From Pestalotiopsis fici W106-1 (taxonomy: Eukaryota; Ascomycota; Sordariomycetes; Amphisphaeriales; Sporocadaceae), in contig NW_006917092.1 of the NCBI RefSeq assembly GCF_000516985.1, positions 4,655,924 through 4,719,923 of the forward strand: a DNA stretch of 64,000 nt, read 5' to 3'. This document shows positions 57,317 to 64,000 of the stretch, piece after piece. Position 1 is the stretch's first letter. Each line of letters starts with the position of its first letter. The position numbers and the translations under genes are program-made. Below the pieces are notes generated by a model. It made no database searches, was not told the origin of the DNA, and saw nothing but the letters and a program-made list of their open reading frames with translations.

Positions 57317-59265
57317 ATGGGTGAAAACGTGATCGATGACGCAGCTCAGTGCACGTTGAAGACTCTGACCGATGAGCGTGTAGAGCCTGGCTCGTGCAAC
57401 ATATCTCCTGCGAAATACCCTGCCACGATCGAGACCGATGGACTGTCGCTCGAGGATGTGGCCAAAGACACATTGAGCAAGATCAATGCGGCCCTCGAGA
57501 ATAAAGACTACGCCTCTTTGGCCAATTTGTTCACCGACGCCTCATTCTGGCGCGATCATCTCTGTCTGACTTGGGATCTGAGAACGCTACAAGGGCCCGC
57601 CAAGATCCTCAATGTCCTCCAAAAAGAATGCCGGGTGACCAAATTGTCGCTCGATTCGGCCTTGCCTCACCGGGCACCTCAGTGCGCTCCCCTTGATACC
57701 GCCGGCAAAGTCAATACTATCATGTTTTTCATTTCTGTATCAACCACGGTCGGAGAAGGCAGGGGACTCGTTAGGTTGACGCAGTCGAACGGAGACTGGA
57801 AGGTCTTGACCATCTATACGAGCTTGAAATCCTTGTCTGGGGTAGATGAGCCGCGAGGTCGAAATCGACCGTACGGCAAAGAGCGTGGTGTTCGGGGCGC
57901 CGAGTCCAAAAACTGGTTCGAAAAGCGAATTGCAGAAAAGAACTTTGAAGAAGACGACCCGACTGTGCTGATCATTGGTGAGTTGCTCTTGATATCCAAT
58001 TGCATCAATCCTAGCGACTGACAAGTCTGGCAGGCTCCGGCCAGGGTGGCCTCACAGCTGCTGCCCGTTTGAAAATGGTGGGTATCAAATCTCTCATGAT
58101 TGACCGAAATGCGAGAGTTGGAGACAATTGGAGGAAGCGATACCAAAGTCTAGTACTTCATGATCCCGTCTGGTTTGACCATCTGCCGTACATCAATTTT
58201 CCCGATACATGGCCCATCTTCACACCCAAGGACAAGCTTGCCGATTTCTTTGAGGCTTATGTCTCGCTCCTCGAGTTGAATGTCTGGACAAGTACAGAAA
58301 TGAAGTCATCTTCATGGGACGACAGCGCCAAACGTTGGACTGTCACAGTTGAACGACAGGTAGGCGACAAGAAAGAAACACGCACCTTTCACCCACGCCA
58401 CATTGTTCAAGCTACAGGCCACTCGGGCATGATCAACTTTCCCACAATCAAAGGCGTGGAGCAATTCCAGGGCCGTCTATGCCACAGCTCCCAGTTCACC
58501 GGCGCGGTCCCCAACTCGCAGGGCAAGCGCGCCGTGGTCATTGGGTCTTGCAACTCGGGCCACGACATTGCCGAGGACTTTTACAAGGCCGGCTACGACG
58601 TGACCATGGTGCAACGCTCCTCCACCTGCGTTGTTTCCTCCGAGACCATTGTCCAGACGGCTCTCCAGCCGCTCTTTTCCGAGGACGGACCGCCGGTAGA
58701 GGATGCCGACATCATCATGTGGGGTCAGGTCGCTGCCTACCACAAGTCGCTCTCCCAGGAACTCGCCGTCATCCAAAATGAAAGGGACAAGGAAACACTC
58801 TTGGGCCTGCAAAAAGCCGGTTTCGCAGTCGACTCGGGACCCAGTCGGGCGGGACTTTTATACAAGTACTACCAACGTGGCGGCGGCTACTACATTGATG
58901 TTGGAGCCAGCCAGCTCATTATTGACGGCAAGATCGCCATCAAGCATGGGCAAGAAGTCGAAGAGATTTTGAAAGACGGCATCAAATTCGCTGATGGGTC
59001 TATTCTACCCGCAGACGAAATCATCTTCGCTACTGGCTACCAAAATATGAGGACGCAGGCTAGAGCCATGTTTGGTGATCAGGTCGCCGACAAACTGAAG
59101 GATGTTTGGGGCCTTGATGAAGAGGGCGAGTTCAGAGCCATGTGGCGACCCAGCGGTCATCCTGGATTTTGGTACATGGGCGGCAATCTCCCCCTTTGCA
59201 GGTATTTCTCACAGTGTCTGGCGCTGCAAATAAAGGCATACGAAATTGGCCTTGTTAGCTATTAG
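57317..59265 (+). CDS. NTF2-FMO fusion flavin-dependent monooxygenase
   Basis: Exons 57317-57977 and 58034-59265 join to 630 aa across a 56-nt intron. Residues ~45-175 form an NTF2/SnoaL-like domain (INAALENKDYASLANLFTDA). The FAD motif GSGQGGL (in VLIIGSGQGGLTAAARLKM) follows, then the linker to LMIDRNARVGDNWRKRY. The NADPH site reads VVIGSCNSGHDIAEDF and the ATG signature HIVQATGHSGM. This layout is common in fungal FMO/YUCCA-like enzymes that oxygenate small molecules. It lies 270 bp from the decayed transposon and 440 bp from the GMC gene in the same direction. Confidence 0.92.
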
Positions 59266-59705
59266 TATCTTAGCCAATATGGACCCATGGCATTCGTTGC
59301 GTAGGGGACTGAACCTCTCGGTAATCGGCAAATCCTGTATAGACAAAGCAGCTGCATTGCTTGAGTTTATACGAAATAGCAATACCCCCCTCGCACGAGT
59401 TCTCCATTTGCATGCTGTCTTGGCTGTCCCAAAGGTGACTTGATGCTGATGCAGCAGCAAAAAGAAGATGGCTGGCAAAAGACAAGGTAGGCAATGCGCC
59501 GTTGTGACCTGACTCAATACGTGATCAAGGAACACTCGCTTGCCTCTCAATGCGACCCTGTCATGCGGGCTGACAGACGGCCCTTGCAGCCAGCGAAAAC
59601 ATCTGCCAATTCGAGATTCCTGGAAGAGCATCCTCTTCGCACAAAAACTTGTCAAGTTCTACTTTATCTGATTCCTGATCTTGGCAATACCAACAGCAGG
59701 AGGCC
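59266..59705. other. Spacer between the FMO and GMC genes
   Basis: This 440-bp promoter-size gap holds no gene. Confidence 0.6.
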
Positions 59706-61868
59706 ATGATGCCCAAGTTGAATCTTCTGCATACACTTTCATGGGCAGTCAGTTGTCTACAGCTTGCTCGGGGAAACACTATACCCCGCCATGCTGTTGC
59801 AATCGAACGTCGCGATGTGAATGCGGAATATGATTTCATTATAGCGGGCGCGGGCCCCGCAGGTCTGACGGTGGCCGATAGACTGACCGAGGACTCCTCT
59901 GGTTAGCATGACCCCTCTATGCAGCGCATCATGTGACGATTGCTAATGTCAATGTAGTCTCGGTCTTGGTTATTGAAGCCGGGCCGTTCGATCAGTATGA
60001 GGACAATGTGTTGATCCCCGGAGACTACCCGCCCTTTCAGTATTTTTGGCCTGGGTTGGAAAGTGAGCCACAGATTGGATTGGACAATATCTCGTTCTCT
60101 TCGGTATGCGGTCGTGTTGTAGGAGGTGGATCTGCTGTCAATGCAATGGTGTACACCCGTGGGGGAAAAGAGGACTACAGTGCCTGGGTAACTCTGGGCA
60201 ATGAAGGTTGGGCATGGGACAACATGTTGCCCTATTTCAAAAAGGTAGTACTCATTCTCCCAAATAATTCCTGTGCACGTCAACTAAAAGTTTCAAGAGC
60301 GAGAATTTTACAGACCCAGATCCAACCTATGCTGCACAAGCAAACATTTCGTATGCAGATGACGTTCATGGTCATTCTGGCCCGGTCCAGGGATCCTATC
60401 CTTCTTATCACTTTCCGGGAAGCGGTAAGTTGATATTTCCTGATTCTTGAAGATAGTCTAGGTTGATCTCCATATACTGACGGCTCAGAAAATTGGTGGC
60501 GAGCTGCACTTGATGCAAACATCAGTCAGGCACCAGACCCCAATGGCGGTGACAACAAGGGGGCATTTTACATGTCTTCTTTCCTTGACCCGGTCAACGG
60601 GACGAGAAGCTATGCGCGCATCAATCATTATGATAGGGTCAAGGACGCGCGTCCCAACTACCATATCTTGGCTGACACGACTGTCGCAAAAGTTCTGTTT
60701 AATGGCACCGCGGCCATTGGAGTCGAGTATTTGCCCAGTGCTGGCGGAAATGTTTCACAAGTCACGGCAACAAAAGAGGTTCTACTCGCAGCTGGAGGTG
60801 TTCACACACCTCAAGTACTGCAGCTTTCAGGTATCGGCCCTCGTGCTCGCCTCGAATCATTGGGTGTCAAAGTATTGGCCGATCTGCCAGGTGTCGGTCA
60901 AAACTTACAAGACCACGCGACTCTAACAATTTCATACAACTGTAAGTAAAGCGACGCTTGAAGACCGGCTATATGCTCACATTACAGTCACCAATAATGT
61001 AACTCCGAATCAAGGATCTCTTGATACAAATGCAACGTATCGTGCCGAGCAGCTCGAGCTATATGAGCAGCAGCGTCTGGGCGCATTTACCATTGTTCAC
61101 CCATTGAGCACCAACATTGCATCGGTCGCCCTCTGCAATGCCACGAGTGACTGCCAAAGCATCGTTGACGAAATTGATAGTGAGGATCCGGCTCTTTACC
61201 TGCCGTCTGACATCGATTCGACTGTACTGGATGGCTATAAGAAGCAGTTTGAGATTACTCTTGGGCAGCTGAATAGTTCTTCGTCACCAATCGGGCAGAT
61301 ACATTGGAGCACAACCACGACGGCGACACTGTACTTTGTCAAACCGCTCAGTCGCGGCACCATCAACATCAACAGTACCAACCCATTGGCCAATCCTGTG
61401 ATCGACTGGAGATCCATGACCAACCCCGCCGACTTGGATTTCACCTTGGCACTCTTTCGCAAGCACAGGGACATTTTTAACCAACCTTCCATGAGAGAAT
61501 TGGGACCAATTGAGCTTTCCCCATTTGGTGAGGGAATACAGGATGACGATGATATCAAAGCAGTGCTGCGACAGCAGATCAATCCCAGCAACGCTCACCA
61601 GTGCTGTACTGCTGCAATGTTGCCCCAAGATCTTGGCGGAGTCGTAGATGATCAACTGAGGGTCTATGGTGTACAGGGGCTCCGTGTAATTGACATTAGC
61701 GCGTGGCCCATGATTATCTCGGCGGCCCCTACGGCCACGATATATGGACAGGGTGAAAAAGTAAGTGTTTCGACTCTTGTTTTCTTTTTTTCGCGTCGCG
61801 GAATTTTGTATACTAACGAACGAAATCAGATTGCGGATATTATCAAGACTGCTTATACACTGGCCTGA
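59706..61868 (+). CDS. Secreted GMC oxidoreductase
   Basis: Exons 59706-59901, 59958-60244, 60298-60424, 60489-60941, 60988-61760 and 61830-61868 join to 624 aa (introns 56, 53, 64, 46 and 69 nt). A signal peptide (LLHTLSWAVSCLQLARG) precedes the FAD motif AGAGPAGLTVADRL. GMC signature 1 (GRVVGGGSAVNAMVYTRG) and signature 2 (AAGGVHTPQVLQLSGIGP) are clear. The first active-site His is His558 (NAHQCC). The place of the second His/Asn is Ala601 (ISAAPTAT). Relatives include aryl-alcohol oxidases and tailoring oxidases. The last intron has no in-frame stop but its splice sites are good. Confidence 0.92.
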
Positions 61869-62339
61869 TTATCCGGCCAAGTAAGGAACTAAGTTCTAGA
61901 AATTACCCATTAAGTGTTTTTCACGGCTAATAAAAATCAATCCCATCTGTTTACTGCTCTTAACCTTCAATGCGTTCGTCTTGTTAAAGAAGCTCACCAT
62001 GGTCCAAAGATATCTGTACCTGTAGCCGCTCATTCTGGAGCAAGGATAACAGAGAGAATTTAGTGGCTGAGGCCTGGAGAAACCCCACTAACCGGCACTG
62101 TATTGGAAATCCTGACGTCCCGGTACCCTGTAATTAACGTATATAACCCACCTTTTGCTTACTGAATTAAAGGCAAGGGGTGATGCCGTGTGACTCATTT
62201 AAAATAATACTTGTTTGGAGCTACGAACTAACTACATATACTCGTCAAATTCGTATAGCAAAACAAATACTACCAAATCATCATCAACGTCCCAAATTAG
62301 CGCACGGCACACACATTTGATATAGTTACAACATCAGCA
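61869..62339. other. Intergenic
   Basis: This is the promoter of the next 2EXR gene, AT-rich. No gene was recognised. Confidence 0.55.
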
Positions 62340-62966
62340 ATGAACAGCCACGACCCTATACCGTGCTCTCTGCTACTTGCACTTCCAGCCGAGTTGCGAC
62401 TGGAAATTTGGCGACACGTTTTAGGCGGGACCGTGATCGAAATCAGTCGTCGGAAACACAAGCCGCGTATCCCCGAGCCGGCCCTCGTCTGGACCTGTCG
62501 CCAGATCCGCGCCGAAGCAATGCCCGTCTTTTGGGCGCACAGCATCTTTGACGGACGGCAAGAAGCCATGCTCCGGTTCTTTGGCTTGATCGGACGCCGC
62601 AACATTGAACGGATTCGGCACGTGCGACACACTGGCCATCAAGGGGTGGACTCGCTCAACGCGGCCCTGCTGACGCAATGGATCCTTGGTGGTGCATACG
62701 AGACATGGGGCTTGCGCCGCGATGCATTGGAGTTCCCAATGATGAAAAAAGACAAAGAGGTAGTGTGGTTGAATATACGGGAAAATTTGCAGCGATGGGA
62801 ATATTGGATGAGGGATTTTATGCCGACCTCCTCAGCACCTCTTACACCTTATCAGCGTTCGTGTCAGTGTTTTATAAATCCTATATATGCATTTGTAAAT
62901 AAAGGATACGATATGACAAGTGGGGTCCAGGCTAGATGGCAATTTAGGGAAACGATCACGAACTAG
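62340..62966 (+). CDS. 2EXR/F-box-like domain protein
   Basis: This single exon encodes 208 aa. The start SLLLALPAELRLEIWRHVLG and the following PEPALVWTCRQIRAEAMPVF match the 2EXR-type motif. It is shorter than the 41.7-42.5 kb member. The last ~30 codons are AT-rich and run into an AT-rich flank, so the native C-terminus may have been changed by a nearby repeat remnant. Function unknown. Confidence 0.75.
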   Translation: MNSHDPIPCSLLLALPAELRLEIWRHVLGGTVIEISRRKHKPRIPEPALVWTCRQIRAEAMPVFWAHSIFDGRQEAMLRFFGLIGRRNIERIRHVRHTGHQGVDSLNAALLTQWILGGAYETWGLRRDALEFPMMKKDKEVVWLNIRENLQRWEYWMRDFMPTSSAPLTPYQRSCQCFINPIYAFVNKGYDMTSGVQARWQFRETITN

Positions 62967-64000
62967 GACCTATATGCATGGGAGGATAATCTATACCATA
63001 ACGACTTTTATTTTTAAAAGGGATATATAAACGCTAAAAGGCTTTTTACTTTATAATGACTTTTAGTACGGTAATGAAACCGATAAAAAAAGCTGAGGGA
63101 TATAAATCGCCATATGCTTACGGCTATACCAGCTTAAGGCGCAAACATTAAAACTGAGTTTAAATCCATTTTTCCCTTTTTCGGATGTTTCGGTATAACG
63201 ACTATTTTTTGGTCTTTGCCTGTTCCCCTTTCTCTTACCCGCCTCAAAGGCTCGCACCGATACCTACCCAGTTATTGTTGCATCTGCAAGCCAAGATTGC
63301 GCGCGTCCGATCGGTTGCTCCCACCAACGCATGTGCGAAACTACCGCCACGTTCGCAATGTATAGCCATACTCAACTCAAGCCAACACATCAATAAATGG
63401 AACATTCGTACGTGGGACCTTGGCGCAGGCGATTTGTTATCCGGACTTGCCTGATTCGTCGGATATTGCCCGGAAGAGAAACAAACGCGGGTGTACCTAG
63501 GTTCGTACACCACACGCATCCCGGCAACGTTTGAATGGCCCGGTCTGTTCATGACCTGTTACGCGCACAAGGCGAAGCCAGCCCTCAGAACCTGGATGGT
63601 ATCTTTAATTGGATGCAATGACTGACAGCGAATCCGGCTCTATATGTTTCAAATTTGGAGACGAGCTGCACCGGGACACATTGGCATTCGTCAGGAGCTA
63701 GATGCACTGCAACCCAGTGCAACCAGAAATGGTCAAGCACTTGACCTCGTGTATGGCCACGCTTCAGCCTCCCCCTTTTCGTCGACATGGAGAGATTGCT
63801 TTATTCTACCAATAGGATGAAGTTTTTGACATCAGATGCTTACGCCCGGCATATGCCTTACCTGATGCCACAGTCTTGACCCGTTATTTGCGGGTTGGTG
63901 CGTTTATTTGTTTTGCCTTGATCCATTATCCACATGCAAGCATCCCGGGCCGCTCTTGGCAATGATATTGGAGTTCATCCGCCTGTCGAGCCTGTTTCAT
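62967..64000. other. Intergenic to window end, AT-rich start
   Basis: About 62990-63170 is AT-rich and resembles a decayed repeat. The rest has only short ORFs on both strands with no recognisable protein. Confidence 0.5.

Noticed and set aside
1..64000. Search for tRNA, rRNA, CRISPR and LTR retrotransposons
   Set aside because: No tRNA-like cloverleaf, rRNA, direct-repeat array or paired LTRs could be seen by eye; CRISPR is not expected in a fungal nuclear genome.

Overview
This is nuclear DNA of a filamentous ascomycete (Pezizomycotina). The gene families and the TpA-rich decay of one transposon point to a Sordariomycete, perhaps Hypocreales, but that placement is inference. Genes lie on both strands, each with its own promoter. 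They carry 0-5 short introns (46-207 nt) with GTAAGT-like donors. Several domains seen here are largely fungal: DUF6604, DUF7703, DUF7728, DUF8021, Clr5, 2EXR and the fungal rhodopsin-like membrane domain.

Layout. 1-9.4 kb: a 5'-truncated LCCL membrane protein, a secreted intradiol ring-cleavage dioxygenase and a large DUF6604 protein. 9.6-19.3 kb: a class I methyltransferase, an exported DUF985 cupin, a DUF7703 membrane protein, a 726-aa membrane protein of unknown function and a small cupin. 20.5-28.7 kb: a Gfo/Idh/MocA oxidoreductase, a rhodopsin-like membrane protein (with a 20-nt micro-exon behind a GC-AG intron), a CYP51 sterol 14-alpha-demethylase and a Clr5 protein. A 545-bp Tc1/mariner-type MITE lies 9 bp beyond the Clr5 stop codon. 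30.5-42.5 kb: a His-rich DUF7728 membrane protein, an Ayg1-like alpha/beta hydrolase, a secreted DUF8021 protein, an AA13 starch LPMO with a CBM20, a small secreted protein of unknown function, a GFA zinc protein and a 2EXR protein. 43.9-54.0 kb: a small acidic protein, an SDR lacking the catalytic lysine, a decayed coding stretch, Sec61 alpha and tRNA isopentenyltransferase (a divergent housekeeping pair), and a second SDR. 55.6-57.0 kb: a RIP-like decayed Tc1/mariner element with TIRs and TA duplications. 57.3-63.0 kb: an NTF2-FMO monooxygenase and a secreted GMC oxidoreductase in tandem, then another 2EXR protein.

How the genes fit together. No polyketide, NRPS or terpene backbone gene is present, so this is not a classical biosynthetic cluster. 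There is a secreted degradative theme (intradiol dioxygenase, AA13 LPMO, GMC oxidase) and a set of tailoring-type oxidoreductases (FMO, GMC, SDRs, methyltransferase, Ayg1-like hydrolase). Sec61 alpha and the isopentenyltransferase are conserved housekeeping genes. Gene models are read from ORFs and splice signals only; no database search was run.
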